A stretch of DNA of 64,000 bases from Xanthobacter aminoxidans (GCF_023571765.1 NZ_JAMJXC010000002.1:434001-498000), one strand, 5' to 3'; shown: positions 36,460-46,824, counted from the first letter of the stretch. Numbers and translations are program-made. The notes: generated from the letters alone by a model not told the origin.

Positions 36460-38004
36460 ATGATCCCCGTCACCGTCTTCAAAGATGCAACCGTCGCCCT
36501 TTTCGGGCTGGGTGGCTCAGGCCTTGCCACCGCAGAGGCGCTCAAGGCCGGCGGCGCCACCGTCGTCGCCTATGATGATTCCGAGGCCTCCCGCCGCAAG
36601 GCCGGAGAGGCGGGAATCCTCGTGCAGGATCTCCACGACATCGATTGGACCATCGTCCAGGCGCTGGTGCTCGCCCCCGGCGTGCCACTCACCCACCCCG
36701 AGCCGCACTGGTCGGTGAAGCTGGCCCAGGCGGCGGGCGTCGAGATCATCGGCGATATCGAGCTGTTCTGCCGCGAGCGGCAGGCCATCGCGCGCCGCTC
36801 GCCGTTCGTCGCCATCACCGGCACCAACGGCAAGTCCACCACCACGGCGCTCATCACCCACATTCTGCGCGTCGCCGGCCGGGACGTGCAGATGGGCGGC
36901 AATATCGGCACCGCCATCCTGTCGCTTGCCCCGCCGAAGCCCGGCCGGGTGCATGTGGTGGAGTGCTCCTCCTACCAGATCGACCTCGCCCCCGGCCTCG
37001 ACCCCTCCGTGGGCGTGATGCTCAACATCACCCCCGACCATCTCGACCGGCACGGCACCATCGAGAATTACGCGGCGGTCAAGGAACGCCTCGTCACCGG
37101 CGTCGAGCAGACCGGCACCGCCGTCGTGGGCGTGGACGACGATTTCTCCGCCGCCATGGCCGACCGGGCAGAGCACGCCGGCAAGCACGTGGTGCGCATC
37201 TCGGTCAGGCGGCCCCTGCCCGACGGCATCTGGCGCGAGGGCGAGACGCTCGTGGTGTCCGAAGGCGGCGCCGAGGTGTTCCGCCTGCCGCTGGGCGGCG
37301 TCGGCTCGCTTCGCGGGGCGCACAATGCGCAGAACGCCGCCGCCGCCTACGCCACCTGCCGCGCGCTCGGCGTCGCGCCGGAGGTCATCACTGTGGCGAT
37401 GAAGCGCTTCCCCGGCCTTGCCCACCGCATGGAAGAGGTGGGCAACAAGGGCAAGGTGCTGTTCGTCAACGATTCCAAGGCGACCAATGCGGATGCCGCC
37501 GAGCGCGCGCTGACGAGCTTCACCGACATCTTCTGGATCGCCGGCGGCAAGCCGAAGGCCGGCGGCATCGCCCCGCTCGCCCCCTTCTTCGATCGCGTCG
37601 CCAAGGCCTATCTCATCGGCGAGGCCGCGCAGGATTTCGCCGCGACGCTGGCGGACAAGGTGCCCCACGAGATCGTCGGCACCCTCGACAAAGCGGTGGA
37701 AGCCGCCGCGCGGGACGCCGAGGCGTCCGGCCGCGGGGATGCGGTGGTGCTGCTGTCGCCGGCTTGCGCCAGCTTCGACCAATATCCCAATTTCGAGGTG
37801 CGCGGCGACGCCTTCCGCACGCTGGTGCAGGCGCTGCCGGGCATCCAGGCCCGCACGCAGTCCACCACGCCGGTGGCGCAGAAGGAGCCGCCCAAGGGCG
37901 GCGGCCATCCGCACGGCAACCCTCATGGCAACCCCCATGGCGGCGGACACCCCCACGGCGCGGGAGGGCACCCGGGGGGACATCCCGGCAAGGGACACCC
38001 CTGA
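36460..38004 (+). CDS. murD: UDP-MurNAc-L-alanine:D-glutamate ligase with His-rich tail
   Basis: A 514-aa Mur ligase adding D-Glu to UDP-MurNAc-Ala. Seen: [14 protein letters not shown] (UDP domain), ATP loop [24 protein letters not shown], and [13 protein letters not shown] with the C-terminal [19 protein letters not shown]. The standard enzyme would end near residue 475. Here about 35 extra residues follow, with nine His among Gly/Pro/Asn ([13 protein letters not shown]...), resembling metal-binding tails. ATG 36460 starts [16 protein letters not shown]. It stands alone, separated from mraY by a terminator and an opposite-strand gene; normally mraY and murD adjoin. Confidence 0.94.
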   Translation: MIPVTVFKDATVALFGLGGSGLATAEALKAGGATVVAYDDSEASRRKAGEAGILVQDLHDIDWTIVQALVLAPGVPLTHPEPHWSVKLAQAAGVEIIGDIELFCRERQAIARRSPFVAITGTNGKSTTTALITHILRVAGRDVQMGGNIGTAILSLAPPKPGRVHVVECSSYQIDLAPGLDPSVGVMLNITPDHLDRHGTIENYAAVKERLVTGVEQTGTAVVGVDDDFSAAMADRAEHAGKHVVRISVRRPLPDGIWREGETLVVSEGGAEVFRLPLGGVGSLRGAHNAQNAAAAYATCRALGVAPEVITVAMKRFPGLAHRMEEVGNKGKVLFVNDSKATNADAAERALTSFTDIFWIAGGKPKAGGIAPLAPFFDRVAKAYLIGEAAQDFAATLADKVPHEIVGTLDKAVEAAARDAEASGRGDAVVLLSPACASFDQYPNFEVRGDAFRTLVQALPGIQARTQSTTPVAQKEPPKGGGHPHGNPHGNPHGGGHPHGAGGHPGGHPGKGHP

Positions 38005-38118
38005 GATCACCGAGGGTTCATCCGCCGACCTGCGCGGAGCGGGTATCCGACGGGCGGCGCACGGCCTTGTGGTTCAAGACCTTCCGTGGCACGTGTGCAT
38101 TGCACAATGGAGAAGTCG

Positions 38119-39012
38119 ATGGCCGAGACCGGCACCCGCACGCCCCTGCACGCCCCGCCGCTGGTGGAAGGCCTCTCCGCCTTCGCGGGTGACTACGACC
38201 TGATCCTCTGCGACGTCTGGGGCGTGCTGCACAACGGCGTCGCGTCCTTCCCCGCCGCCTGCGAGGCGCTGACGAAGGTGCGGGCGGGCGGCGCGACGGT
38301 GGTGCTGGTCTCCAACGCACCGCGGCCCAACCGCTTCATCATGGGCATGCTCGACGGCCTTGGTGTACCGCGCACCGCCTATGACGCCATCGTCACCTCG
38401 GGCGACGTGACGCGCGACATGCTGGAGGCGCGGCCGGGCGCCCGCGTCTACCACCTCGGCCCCGCGCGGGACGTGGGCACGTTCGACGGTCTGGACCTCA
38501 CCCTCGCCTCGCTTGAGGACGCGGACCTCGTGGTCTGCACCGGCCTCCTCGACGACGACGTGGAGACGCCGGAGGATTACGCCGACGCCCTCGCCACCAT
38601 GAAGGCGCGGGAGCTGCCGTTCATCTGCGCAAATCCCGACCTCGTGGTGGAGCGCGGCGACAAGCTGATCTTCTGCGCCGGGGCCATCGCCCAGGCCTAT
38701 GAGCAGATCGGCGGCAAGGCCTATTGGTGCGGCAAGCCCTACCGGCCCATCTACGACACCGCCTTCGCCCGCGCCGAGGTGATCCGTGGCGAGGCGGTGG
38801 AGCGCGCCCGCGTGCTCGGCATCGGCGATGCGCTGCGCACCGACATCGCCGGCGCAAACGACGCCGGGTTCGACAGCCTGTTCATCTCCGGCGGCATCCA
38901 TGCGCAGGAGCTGAAGTCCATCGACGGCGCCGTTCCCGACACCGAATCTCTCGCCGACCTCTTCACCGGCCACGCCCATCCGCGCGGCGTCATGCCCCGC
39001 CTCGCTTGGTAG
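38119..39012 (+). CDS. HAD superfamily (subfamily IIA, TIGR01459) protein
   Basis: A 297-aa HAD-IIA protein of the NagD-like group common in alphaproteobacteria. The nucleophile motif reads LILCDVWGVLHNG: the first Asp is present but the Asp two residues later is Trp, a pattern of the TIGR01459 family that casts doubt on ordinary phosphatase action. Later motifs are VLVSNAPRP, KPYRPIYDTAF (motif III Lys) and GIGDALRTDIAGANDAGFDSLFISGG (motif IV). The start 38119 is chosen because GGAGAAG precedes it; two upstream ATGs (38086, 38107) are in frame. The substrate is unknown. It precedes ribF in the same direction. Confidence 0.85.
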   Translation: MAETGTRTPLHAPPLVEGLSAFAGDYDLILCDVWGVLHNGVASFPAACEALTKVRAGGATVVLVSNAPRPNRFIMGMLDGLGVPRTAYDAIVTSGDVTRDMLEARPGARVYHLGPARDVGTFDGLDLTLASLEDADLVVCTGLLDDDVETPEDYADALATMKARELPFICANPDLVVERGDKLIFCAGAIAQAYEQIGGKAYWCGKPYRPIYDTAFARAEVIRGEAVERARVLGIGDALRTDIAGANDAGFDSLFISGGIHAQELKSIDGAVPDTESLADLFTGHAHPRGVMPRLAW

Positions 39013-39054
39013 CCGCGCCCGGGCGACATTCGGTTCCTTGAATTTGCCCGTGGT

Positions 39055-39082
39055 TTGACCGATCTCGAAGGCCGAATATCCT
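39055..39082 (+). promoter_or_regulatory. Candidate sigma70 promoter of ribF
   Basis: TTGACC (39055-39060), 16-bp spacer and TATCCT (39077-39082) give a good match, with a predicted start near 39089, about 57 bp before the ribF ATG. Confidence 0.55.
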
Positions 39083-39145
39083 GTCCCGGTGCCGTCGAGG
39101 TTCCGGGCGTCCCGCCGAACACCAAGGCAAGGCTTGCGCCCGCCG

Positions 39146-40099
39146 ATGACCGTGTCCCTTCCTCCTGACTTCGTGCTCGTCCACGGCCCCGAGCCCCTGC
39201 CGCCGGCGCTCAAGCGCCCCGTCATCGCCATCGGCAATTTCGACGGCGTGCATCGCGGCCATCAGGTGGTGTTCGCTGCGGCGCGGACCATGGCGGCCGA
39301 AGCGGAAGGGCCGGCGCTGGCGCTCACCTTCGAGCCGCACCCGCGCACCTTCTTCAATCCCGCCACCGCGCCCTTCCGCCTGACTCCGGCGGCCGAGAAA
39401 CTGCGCCGCATCGCCGAGAGCGGCCTTCAGGGCGCCATCGTGCTCGACTTCGACGCCGCCCTCGCCGCCATGGAGGCGGAGGACTTCGTGCGCGAGGTTC
39501 TGGTCGGCCGCTACGGCGTCGCCGGCGTGGCGGTCGGCTTCGATTTCCATTTCGGCCGCCAGCGCGCCGGATCACCCGCCTTCCTCAAGAAAGCGGGAGA
39601 ACGGCACGGCTTCGCCGTGACCGTGGTGGAGCCCATGCGCGATGAGAACGACGCGATTTCCTCCACCGCCGTGCGCCGGGCGCTGGCTTCGGGACAGGTG
39701 GGCCATGCTGCCCACATGCTGGGGCGCCCTTTTGCAGTGACGGCGGAGGTGATCCACGGCGACAAGCGCGGCCGCACCATCGGTTTTCCCACCGCCAATC
39801 TCGCCTTGCCGCAGGATCTGGAACTGGCCTTCGGCATCTATGCGGTGCGCGCCATGACGCCCGCCGGCCGGTTCGACGGCGTGGCCAACTATGGCCGGCG
39901 CCCCACCTTCGACAATGGCCGGGCGCTGCTGGAAGTGCACTTGTTCGATTTTTCCGGCGATCTCTATGGCCAGCCCATCGAGGTGGAATTCCACGCCTAT
40001 ATCCGGCCCGAGCTGAAGTTCGACGGCATCGACGCGCTCGTCGCGCAGATCAGGGCCGATGCGCAGCAGGCGCGCGAGGTGCTGGCGCGGGAAGTCTGA
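39146..40099 (+). CDS. ribF: Bifunctional riboflavin kinase / FMN adenylyltransferase
   Basis: A 317-aa enzyme making FMN and then FAD from riboflavin. The N-terminal FAD-synthetase domain has IGNFDGVHRGHQ and the VGFDFHFGRQRAG loop; ISSTAVRRAL follows. The C-terminal riboflavin kinase domain has GDKRGRTIGFPTANL, GVANYGRRPTF and LEVHLFDF. The start at 39146 (MTVSLPPDFVLVHG) fits the family length of about 310; an upstream ATG at 39089 coincides with the predicted transcript start and is unlikely. Confidence 0.95.
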   Translation: MTVSLPPDFVLVHGPEPLPPALKRPVIAIGNFDGVHRGHQVVFAAARTMAAEAEGPALALTFEPHPRTFFNPATAPFRLTPAAEKLRRIAESGLQGAIVLDFDAALAAMEAEDFVREVLVGRYGVAGVAVGFDFHFGRQRAGSPAFLKKAGERHGFAVTVVEPMRDENDAISSTAVRRALASGQVGHAAHMLGRPFAVTAEVIHGDKRGRTIGFPTANLALPQDLELAFGIYAVRAMTPAGRFDGVANYGRRPTFDNGRALLEVHLFDFSGDLYGQPIEVEFHAYIRPELKFDGIDALVAQIRADAQQAREVLAREV

Positions 40100-40109
40100 C
40101 GGATCGCCG

Positions 40110-40133
40110 GGTTAAGTTAGCCACACCTTAACC
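40110..40133. repeat. Inverted repeat GGTTAAG-N10-CTTAACC
   Basis: A perfect 7-bp inverted repeat between ribF and the aminotransferase gene. It contains two TTAA words, but their spacing is 12 bp, so it is not a CtrA box. It may be an operator or a weak hairpin. Confidence 0.4.
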
Positions 40134-40155
40134 GGCTGGTCCCATTCTGGGGCGG

Positions 40156-41418
40156 ATGACGAAAGCCGCCAGAAAAGACCGCAAAGCCGTGCCACCCGCA
40201 CCTGCCGCTCCCCTTGCCGCTCCCCCGGAAGACCGCCGCTCGCCCTTCATCCGGCTGGCCGACCTCCTCGCGGGGATCGAGCCGGGGCGACAGCCGCTGA
40301 GCGCCGCCGTGGGCGAGCCGCAGCACGCCATGCCGGATTTCGTCGGCCCGGTTCTCACCAGTAATCTCGCCGGTTTCGGCCGCTACCCCCGCGCCGAGGG
40401 CACGCCCACCTTCCGCGCCGCCGCCGCCCGCTGGCTGGCGCAGCGCTACAAGCTGGCGAAGCCCTTGGATGCCGACCGCGAAGTGCTGGCGCTGAACGGC
40501 TCCCGCGAGGGCCTGTTCTCCGCCGCCATCGTCGCGCAACGCCTCACCGATCCGGCGAAGGGCGCCAACGGCAAGCCGGCCATGCTGCTGCCCAATCCCT
40601 TCTACGCCGCCTATGCCGCGGGCGCGGAGGCCGCCGGCTGCGAGGCGGTCGTGATGCCGACCACGAAGGAAAGCGGCTGGCTGCCGGACCTCGACGCGCT
40701 CGATTCGGACCTGCTGAAGCGGACGGTGGCCATCTACATCGCCTCCCCCGCCAATCCGCAGGGCGCCATCGCCTCCGCCGACTATCTCGGCAAGGCGCTG
40801 GAGCTGGCGCGGCGCAACGGCGCGTTCCTGTTCTCGGACGAGTGCTATTCGGAAATCTATCTCGGCGCGGAAAAGCCGGCCGGCATCCTTGAGGTGGCCG
40901 GCACCGACCTCACCCGCGTCGTGGCGTTCAATTCCCTGTCCAAGCGCTCATCCCTGCCCGGCCTGCGCTGTGGCTTCTGTGCCGGCGATCCCGCCTTCCT
41001 GAAGGACTTTCTCGCCTTCCGCTGGGTGGCCGCGCCGCAGGTGCCGGAGCCCCTGCAGGCGGTGGCCGTCGCAGCGCTGGAGGACGAGGCCCACGTCACC
41101 CGCTCCCGTGACCTCTATGCCGCGAAGTTCGACCTCGCCGACCGCATGCTTGCCGGCCGGTTCGGCTATGAGCGGCCCGGCGGCGGCTTCTTCCTGTGGC
41201 TCGACGTGTCCCACCTTGCCGACGACCACCTCACCGGCGGCGAGGCGGCGGCGGTGAAGCTGTGGCGCGAGCAGGGCCTGCGCACGGTGCCGGGGGGCTA
41301 TCTCGCCCGCCGCGACCTCACCGGGGCCAACCCCTCCGCCGGATTCCTGCGCGTCGCGCTGGTCCAGGATCTGCCCACCTGCGAGGAGGTGCTGAAGCGC
41401 CTCGTCGCTGCCCTCTGA
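40156..41418 (+). CDS. PLP-dependent class I/II aminotransferase (DapC-like)
   Basis: A 420-aa fold-type I aminotransferase. Seen: [37 protein letters not shown] (Asn binding PLP), SDECYSEIY (Asp and Tyr) and the PLP lysine in [15 protein letters not shown], followed by FLRVAL (substrate Arg). The sequence resembles proteins annotated as N-succinyldiaminopimelate aminotransferase in proteobacteria, which would serve lysine and meso-diaminopimelate supply, but substrate assignment within this family is unreliable. TGGGGCGG precedes ATG 40156. The ftsK gene follows after 14 bp. Confidence 0.85.
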   Translation: MTKAARKDRKAVPPAPAAPLAAPPEDRRSPFIRLADLLAGIEPGRQPLSAAVGEPQHAMPDFVGPVLTSNLAGFGRYPRAEGTPTFRAAAARWLAQRYKLAKPLDADREVLALNGSREGLFSAAIVAQRLTDPAKGANGKPAMLLPNPFYAAYAAGAEAAGCEAVVMPTTKESGWLPDLDALDSDLLKRTVAIYIASPANPQGAIASADYLGKALELARRNGAFLFSDECYSEIYLGAEKPAGILEVAGTDLTRVVAFNSLSKRSSLPGLRCGFCAGDPAFLKDFLAFRWVAAPQVPEPLQAVAVAALEDEAHVTRSRDLYAAKFDLADRMLAGRFGYERPGGGFFLWLDVSHLADDHLTGGEAAAVKLWREQGLRTVPGGYLARRDLTGANPSAGFLRVALVQDLPTCEEVLKRLVAAL

Positions 41419-41432
41419 AGGGAGCCGCGCCG

Positions 41433-43916
41433 ATGCCCATGGCCCGCCGACGCCCGAAGGCAGCCGCCTCCGCCGATGCCGTCATCAACAGCCGGATGGA
41501 CGCGCCCCACCACCATATGCCCCGGCTCGAACTGATCCCCGAGAGCATCCGGCTGGTGGTGCGCCGGCGCGGGCGGGAGATCGTCGGGACCGGACTGATC
41601 CTCGCGACGCTGATCTCCTTCGTCGCGCTCGGCACCTGGTCCGCGGCCGACCCGAGCCTGTCCAACGCCACCCATGCGCCGGTCACGAACCTCCTGGGCC
41701 GACCCGGCGCGATCATCGCCGATCTGCTGATCCAGTTGTTCGGGCTCGCGGCGCTGGCCGTGCTGCTGCCGCCGCTCTATGCCGGCTGGCGGCTCGTCAC
41801 CCACCGCCCGTTCGCGCGCGAACGCCTGCGCATCACCTGCTGGCTCATCGGGGTGCTCGGCACCACGGCGTTCCTCGGCGCCATTCCGCAACCGGACCAC
41901 TGGCCGGGCCTCACCGGCCTCGGCGGCGCCTTGGGCGATCTCTTTCCCCGCGCCTTCGGCGTCATGCGCGGCGGCGCGCTTGCGGCCCTTGATTCCATGC
42001 TGATCGGCACCGCCGGCCTCGCGATCGGGGCGGCAGGCCTGTTCTTTGCCTTGAGCGGCGGCCGGCGCACGCCCCTGAAGCTTGCCCCCGCCTCCGAACT
42101 GCCGGGCGAGGTGGGCGACGAGGACGAGGAGGACGACGGCACCGCCGTTTCCCTCGGTGCCCTCACCCACACCTTCCTCTCGTGGAAGGCGCGCCTCTCC
42201 GGTGCCGGGCTCACCCGCCGCGCCGTGCCCGCCCCTGCCGCGTCAGCCGGCCGGGCGGAAGGCGCAGGCGAGCGTCAGGAGCCGCGTCTGGAGGGGGCCG
42301 GCGCCCCCGCGCCCCACGACGTTCCCGATGCCCCGCTGGATGCTGCCACCGAGAGCCCCGCCGCCCGCCGCCGCGCGGCCCGGCGCGGTGGCCGCCGCGC
42401 CGGCTACCAGCACCCCTCCCTCGACCTGCTGACGCCCGCGCCCCCCGCCAAGGCCCCGGCCATGAGCCCGGAGGCACTGTCCGAGACCGCGCGCGAGCTG
42501 GAGACGACCCTGCAGGATTTCGGCGTGCGCGGCGAGATCGGCCAGATGCGCCCCGGTCCGGTGGTGACTCTTTACGAGCTGGAGCCTGCGCCGGGCATCA
42601 AATCCTCCCGCGTCATCGGCCTCGCCGACGACATCGCCCGCTCCATGAGCGCCATCTCCGCCCGCGTCGCCGTGGTGCCGGGCCGCAATGCCATCGGCAT
42701 CGAGCTGCCGAACCAGAAGCGCGAGAAGGTGCTGCTGCGCGAGCTGATCGCCACCAAGGATTTCGGCGACACCGGGCACAAGCTCGCCATCGCGCTGGGC
42801 AAGACCATCGGCGGCGATCCGGTGATCGTCGACCTCGCCCGCATGCCGCATCTGCTCGTGGCCGGCACCACCGGCTCGGGCAAGTCAGTGGCCATCAATA
42901 CGATGATCCTGTCCCTGCTTTACCGGCTGAAGCCGGAACAGTGCCGGCTCATCATGGTCGATCCCAAGATGCTGGAGCTCTCCGTCTATGACGGCATCCC
43001 CCATCTTCTTGCCCCCGTCGTCACCGATCCGAAGAAAGCGGTGGTGGCGCTGAAGTGGGCGGTGAAGGAGATGGAAGACCGCTACAAGAAGATGTCGAAG
43101 CTCGGCGTGCGCAACATCGACGGCTTCAACGCCCGGGTGAGGGACGCCAGCGAGAAGGGCGAATCCATCGCCCGCACGGTCCAGACCGGCTTCGACCACG
43201 AGACCGGCGAAGCCATCTACGAGCGCGAGGAGATGAACCTCGAGCCCCTGCCCTACATCGTCGTCATCGTCGACGAGATGGCAGACCTGATGCTCGTCGC
43301 CGGCAAGGACATCGAGGGCGCCATCCAGCGCCTCGCCCAGATGGCCCGCGCCGCCGGCATCCATCTGGTGATGGCCACGCAGCGCCCCTCCGTGGACGTC
43401 ATCACCGGTACCATCAAGGCGAACTTCCCCACCCGCATCTCCTTCCAGGTGACCTCGAAGATCGACAGCCGCACCATCCTCGGCGAGATGGGCGCCGAGC
43501 AGCTGCTGGGCCAGGGCGACATGCTCTACATGGCCGGCGGCGGCCGCATCAGTCGCGTCCACGGCCCCTTCGTCTCCGACGAGGAGGTGGAGAGCGTGGT
43601 GAAGCACCTCAAGGCCCAGGGCGCCCCCGCCTATGTGGAGGCAGTGACTGCCGAGGATGCGGAGGACGAGGACGGCGACGGCGCCGTGTTCGACAAGGGC
43701 GGCATGGGCGACGAGGGCATGGACCTCTATTCCCAGGCGGTGGCGGTGGTGATGCGCGACCGCAAATGCTCCACCTCCTATATCCAGCGCCGGCTCCAGA
43801 TCGGCTATAATCGCGCGGCTTCGCTGGTCGAGCGCATGGAGAACGAGGGCCTCGTCGGCTCGCCCAACCACGCCGGCAAGCGCGAGATCCTGCTGCCCGA
43901 GCAGGCAGCCGAATGA
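41433..43916 (+). CDS. ftsK: DNA translocase FtsK
   Basis: An 827-aa septal DNA pump. Four TMs lie in the first 210 residues ([67 protein letters not shown]). A short Ala/Pro/Arg-rich linker (about 215-345) follows. The motor has Walker [14 protein letters not shown] and Walker [14 protein letters not shown]. The gamma winged-helix domain closes the protein ([31 protein letters not shown]), which reads KOPS sequences. The start at 41433 has GAAGGGA upstream and lies 14 bp after the aminotransferase gene. Confidence 0.95.
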   Translation: MPMARRRPKAAASADAVINSRMDAPHHHMPRLELIPESIRLVVRRRGREIVGTGLILATLISFVALGTWSAADPSLSNATHAPVTNLLGRPGAIIADLLIQLFGLAALAVLLPPLYAGWRLVTHRPFARERLRITCWLIGVLGTTAFLGAIPQPDHWPGLTGLGGALGDLFPRAFGVMRGGALAALDSMLIGTAGLAIGAAGLFFALSGGRRTPLKLAPASELPGEVGDEDEEDDGTAVSLGALTHTFLSWKARLSGAGLTRRAVPAPAASAGRAEGAGERQEPRLEGAGAPAPHDVPDAPLDAATESPAARRRAARRGGRRAGYQHPSLDLLTPAPPAKAPAMSPEALSETARELETTLQDFGVRGEIGQMRPGPVVTLYELEPAPGIKSSRVIGLADDIARSMSAISARVAVVPGRNAIGIELPNQKREKVLLRELIATKDFGDTGHKLAIALGKTIGGDPVIVDLARMPHLLVAGTTGSGKSVAINTMILSLLYRLKPEQCRLIMVDPKMLELSVYDGIPHLLAPVVTDPKKAVVALKWAVKEMEDRYKKMSKLGVRNIDGFNARVRDASEKGESIARTVQTGFDHETGEAIYEREEMNLEPLPYIVVIVDEMADLMLVAGKDIEGAIQRLAQMARAAGIHLVMATQRPSVDVITGTIKANFPTRISFQVTSKIDSRTILGEMGAEQLLGQGDMLYMAGGGRISRVHGPFVSDEEVESVVKHLKAQGAPAYVEAVTAEDAEDEDGDGAVFDKGGMGDEGMDLYSQAVAVVMRDRKCSTSYIQRRLQIGYNRAASLVERMENEGLVGSPNHAGKREILLPEQAAE

Positions 43917-43952
43917 GCGTGCCGCGTCGTTTTCCCGCCTGAGCGGTTCCCG

Positions 43953-43983
43953 GTTCCGGTTGAAGCTTCGGCCCAACCGGAAC
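43953..43983 (+). terminator. Hairpin after ftsK
   Basis: GTTCCGGTT pairs perfectly (9 bp) with AACCGGAAC around a 13-nt loop, 37 bp past the ftsK stop. No T-tract follows, so this is a possible terminator only. Confidence 0.4.
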
Positions 43984-44112
43984 AGAAGCGGCGCTGGGCG
44001 GTTTCTCCGGGCGTCGGCAAGGCCACAGGTTCGCCATAGCCCGGCCGCAAGTTGCGTATTAGACCCCTGTTCATCCGATCAGCCCGCGCGGGGCGGGATC
44101 GGAGCGTCGGGA

Positions 44113-44925
44113 ATGACCTTCCTGCCAGCGACACGCCCTGCGCCAGAGATGCTCATGATGCTCATCCGCTCCGCCGCCACCCGATTTGCCCGCAGCCCGA
44201 AGCGCGACACCCGCGCCCCGTCGGAGAAGGCGCGCCGCGCCGCCGCCGCCGGCCTGCTGCTGGCGCTGGGACTGGCCGCGGCCGGCCCGGCCGGCGCCCA
44301 GACGGTGCAGCCCCCGGGCGACCTCATGCGGCCCCAGGGTCAGATGAAGGGCGCCGCCCCCGTGGCTGCGGCGCAGCCGGCCGATGGCCGCGCGCCGAAG
44401 GCGACGGTGGACCGCGTCACCAACTACTTCAATTCGGTGCAGTCCATGACCGGCACCTTCACCCAGATCGATCCGGACGGCTCCAAGCGCACCGGCGACT
44501 TCTACATGCAGAAGCCCGGCCGCGTGCGCTTCGAATACGATGCGCCGAGCCCGGTGGAGCTGATCTCCAACGGCCAGTCGGTGGCCGTGCGCGACCGCAA
44601 TCTCAACACCCAGGACATCACGCCCCTGTCGCAGACGCCGCTGCGTTTCCTGCTCGCGGAACGCATCGACCTCGGGACCGAACCGCACGTGACCGGCATC
44701 TTCCAGGACGACCGCTTCGTGACGGTGGTGATGCAGGAGACCGTGCCCATGTTCGGCACCTACCGGCTCCTGATCCTGTTCGATGCCAAGACCTCGGCCC
44801 TCAAGCAGTGGGTCGTTACCGACCCGCAGGGCTATGACACGCAGGTGTCCCTGTCGAACATCCAGGTGAACAAGCGCCCCGACCCGAAGCTCTTCGTCAT
44901 CAATTTCGAGCGGATGCTGCAGTGA
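44113..44925 (+). CDS. lolA: LolA-family outer-membrane lipoprotein carrier
   Basis: A periplasmic protein of about 270 aa from the chosen start. The signal peptide core AAAAGLLLALGLAAAGPAGAQT shows export. The LolA domain (about 95-268) includes VTNYFNSVQSMTGTFTQIDPDGSKRTGDFYMQKPGRVRFEY, which matches family hallmarks. It would ferry lipoproteins from the LolCDE complex to the outer membrane. The start is uncertain: ATG 44113 has GGAG upstream but gives a long N-region, and 44149 to 44158 are alternatives that give a more normal signal peptide. It is convergent with recR. Confidence 0.88.
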   Translation: MTFLPATRPAPEMLMMLIRSAATRFARSPKRDTRAPSEKARRAAAAGLLLALGLAAAGPAGAQTVQPPGDLMRPQGQMKGAAPVAAAQPADGRAPKATVDRVTNYFNSVQSMTGTFTQIDPDGSKRTGDFYMQKPGRVRFEYDAPSPVELISNGQSVAVRDRNLNTQDITPLSQTPLRFLLAERIDLGTEPHVTGIFQDDRFVTVVMQETVPMFGTYRLLILFDAKTSALKQWVVTDPQGYDTQVSLSNIQVNKRPDPKLFVINFERMLQ

Positions 44926-44953
44926 AAGCTGGGGACGACTGCCCGCTCGCCGA

Positions 44954-45559
44954 TCACATCTGCGTGCGTGCGCGGATGGCGGCGGAGAGTGTTCCCTCGT
45001 CGAGATAATCGAGTTCGCCGCCCACGGGCACACCCTGGGCAAGGCGCGTGACACGGGCTCCGGTGTCGCGCAGCACATCGGTCAGGTAGTGGGCGGTCGT
45101 CTGCCCGTCCACCGTGGCGCCCAGCGCCAGGATGACTTCCGTGACGTCCTGATCGTGCACGCGGGTGACGAGGCTCGCGATGTTGAGGTCGTCCGGCCCC
45201 ACCCCGTCCAGCGGCGACAGAACGCCTCCCAGCACATGATAGCGAGCGTTGAGGACGCCGGCGCGCTCCAGTGCCCAGAGGTCGCCCACGTCAGCCACCA
45301 CCACCAGCATGCGTGCGTCCCGTGTGGGATCGGTGCAGACCGTGCAGGGGTCGGTCACGTCCACATTCCCGCAGGTGTGGCAGGTGACGATCTTGCTGAT
45401 CGCGTCGCCCAGGGCGGTCGCCAGCGGCGCCATCAGCGCCTCGCGCTTCTTGATGAGATGCAGCGCCACCCGGCGCGCCGAACGCGGGCCGAGGCCGGGC
45501 AGCCGGGCCAGAAGCTGGATCAGACGCTCGATCTCGGGGCCGGCGACGGCGCGTGGCAT
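44954..45559 (-). CDS. recR: Recombination protein RecR
   Basis: A 201-aa RecFOR-pathway protein that loads RecA at gaps. The helix-hairpin-helix is [17 protein letters not shown]; the zinc finger is [16 protein letters not shown]; the Toprim domain follows ([35 protein letters not shown]) and the C-terminal [16 protein letters not shown] is typical. In many bacteria it follows dnaX-ybaB; here the upstream neighbour is a 695-bp gap, so it is detached from that cluster. Confidence 0.95.
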   Translation of the reverse strand: MPRAVAGPEIERLIQLLARLPGLGPRSARRVALHLIKKREALMAPLATALGDAISKIVTCHTCGNVDVTDPCTVCTDPTRDARMLVVVADVGDLWALERAGVLNARYHVLGGVLSPLDGVGPDDLNIASLVTRVHDQDVTEVILALGATVDGQTTAHYLTDVLRDTGARVTRLAQGVPVGGELDYLDEGTLSAAIRARTQM

Positions 45560-46254
45560 GGCATCCTCGTCCCCATCTCGCGGGAGACCCTGGGGCGTTC
45601 GGCGCCGCTCCGGAGAACCGTGCCGAACCGCAGACCTGAAGCCGCCCCTTGGCCGGAGCGGACCCGCCCCACCTAACGCGGTTCGCCCCGCCGCGCCAGC
45701 GTAAACGGCAGGATGCCGAGCCCCGCGCTAGCGACAAGCTCAAGACCGCGGTTCGTTTCGCCAAAGCAGTCGGGGCAGGGGGCCGACGTGGGGGAAACCT
45801 CGGCTTCCATCGCAGCCGATAGTTGTACAAATCGACGCATGTACTTGTCGCGGACGCCGTAGAAGAACACGGCGTGGCGACCTCCCCCTAGTATCTCCCC
45901 GGCTATGGACGCACGGCCTTGAGCGCCGGCGAACCAGGAACACTTCCAGGGTCCGTTGTTTTCATCTGTCGGCCCATCGATTCGCTGATCTGACAAGGAT
46001 CATCTCGTCGCGATGAACGCGCGACGGCGCCTCCTCGACAGCCGCAAACCCGCTCTATTGCTGGTTTTTGAAGAACTTTTTGGACCCGATTGTATTTATA
46101 AGACGAGGTGCTATAGATTAACCGTGAAACTTAGTCAGCCGATGCGGCGTCAGCCCCGGCGGAGCATGTGTCCGAGGCTCATCCTGAACCGGTCGCATTC
46201 CAGCCGCTTCCCGCATTGTCCGCGCGCCATAGCGAAGAACAGAAAGGGACTCCC
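45560..46254. other. Long gene-poor gap between recR and mucR
   Basis: This 695-bp stretch has no convincing gene. A 107-codon minus-strand reading frame at 45673-45996 has a TTG start, a weak ribosome site and unconvincing composition. The right third (46040-46140) is markedly AT-rich and holds the mucR promoter candidate. MucR/Ros proteins bind AT-rich DNA, so this may be an autoregulatory region. Confidence 0.6.
46090..46117 (+). promoter_or_regulatory. Candidate mucR promoter in AT-rich DNA
   Basis: TTGTAT (46090-46095), 16-bp spacer and TATAGA (46112-46117) predict a start near 46124 and a leader of about 130 nt. The surrounding 80 bp are AT-rich with several T-A steps, as in known MucR/Ros targets. 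Confidence 0.5.
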
Positions 46255-46719
46255 GTGAGCGACTCCGCGTCCAATACTCCGTCGCCGAGCTTCATCGACT
46301 TCACCGCGGACATCGTCGCCGCGTATGTGAGCAACAACAGCGTCGCGGCCACCGAGCTTCCCGGTCTCATCGAGTCCGTCTATCGCGCCCTCGGCCAGCT
46401 CGGCACCCCGGCCGCGCCGCAGGTGGAAGAGCAGAAGCCGGCCGTCCCGCTGAAGAAGTCGGTGACGCCGGAATACATCATCTGCCTGGAAGACGGGAAG
46501 AAGTTCAAGTCTCTGAAGCGGCACCTGCGCACCAGCTACGGCATGACCCCCGAAGCTTACCGCGAGAAGTGGGGCCTGCCGAAGGATTATCCCATGGTCG
46601 CCCCGGCCTATGCTGCGGCCCGCTCCGAACTCGCCAAGAACATGGGCCTCGGCCAGACCCGCAAGAAGGCGCCCGTCGCCCCTGCGAAGAAGACCACCCG
46701 TCGCAAGGCTGCTGCCTGA
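46255..46719 (+). CDS. mucR: MucR/Ros-family transcriptional regulator
   Basis: A 154-aa global regulator. The N-terminal oligomerisation part ([34 protein letters not shown]) matches MucR. The zinc-finger region is [33 protein letters not shown]. Compared with Ros (Cys-x2-Cys...His), the second Cys is Asp and the distal His is absent, so zinc binding is altered or lost, as reported for some Mesorhizobium relatives. The basic tail ([18 protein letters not shown]) likely aids DNA binding. The GTG 46255 start has GAAAGGGA upstream. In rhizobia it controls exopolysaccharide, motility and cell-cycle genes. Confidence 0.93.
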   Translation: MSDSASNTPSPSFIDFTADIVAAYVSNNSVAATELPGLIESVYRALGQLGTPAAPQVEEQKPAVPLKKSVTPEYIICLEDGKKFKSLKRHLRTSYGMTPEAYREKWGLPKDYPMVAPAYAAARSELAKNMGLGQTRKKAPVAPAKKTTRRKAAA

Positions 46720-46776
46720 TTTTTTCAGATTTGGCCGCGTCCTCACAAGAAAATGCGGCCGGGATCTCAACGAAGC

Positions 46777-46803
46777 AAGGCCGGGCAGATGCCCGGCCTT
46801 TTT
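46777..46803 (+). terminator. Intrinsic terminator of mucR
   Basis: AAGGCCGGGC pairs perfectly with GCCCGGCCTT around a 4-nt loop and runs into TTTCTTT. It ends the mucR transcript before the convergent parB. Confidence 0.88.
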
Positions 46804-46824
46804 CTTTGTCCAATCCTGTAAACG

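Noticed and set aside
40110-40133. CtrA box upstream of the aminotransferase gene
   Set aside because: Two TTAA words are present but spaced by 12 bases, not 7; kept only as an inverted repeat.
45673-45996. Possible 107-aa protein on the minus strand between recR and mucR
   Set aside because: TTG start, weak ribosome site, no TM, signal or family feature; length is expected by chance in GC-rich DNA.
46040-46140. AT-rich region as a replication origin
   Set aside because: No DnaA or CtrA boxes were seen; a promoter for mucR explains the base composition better.
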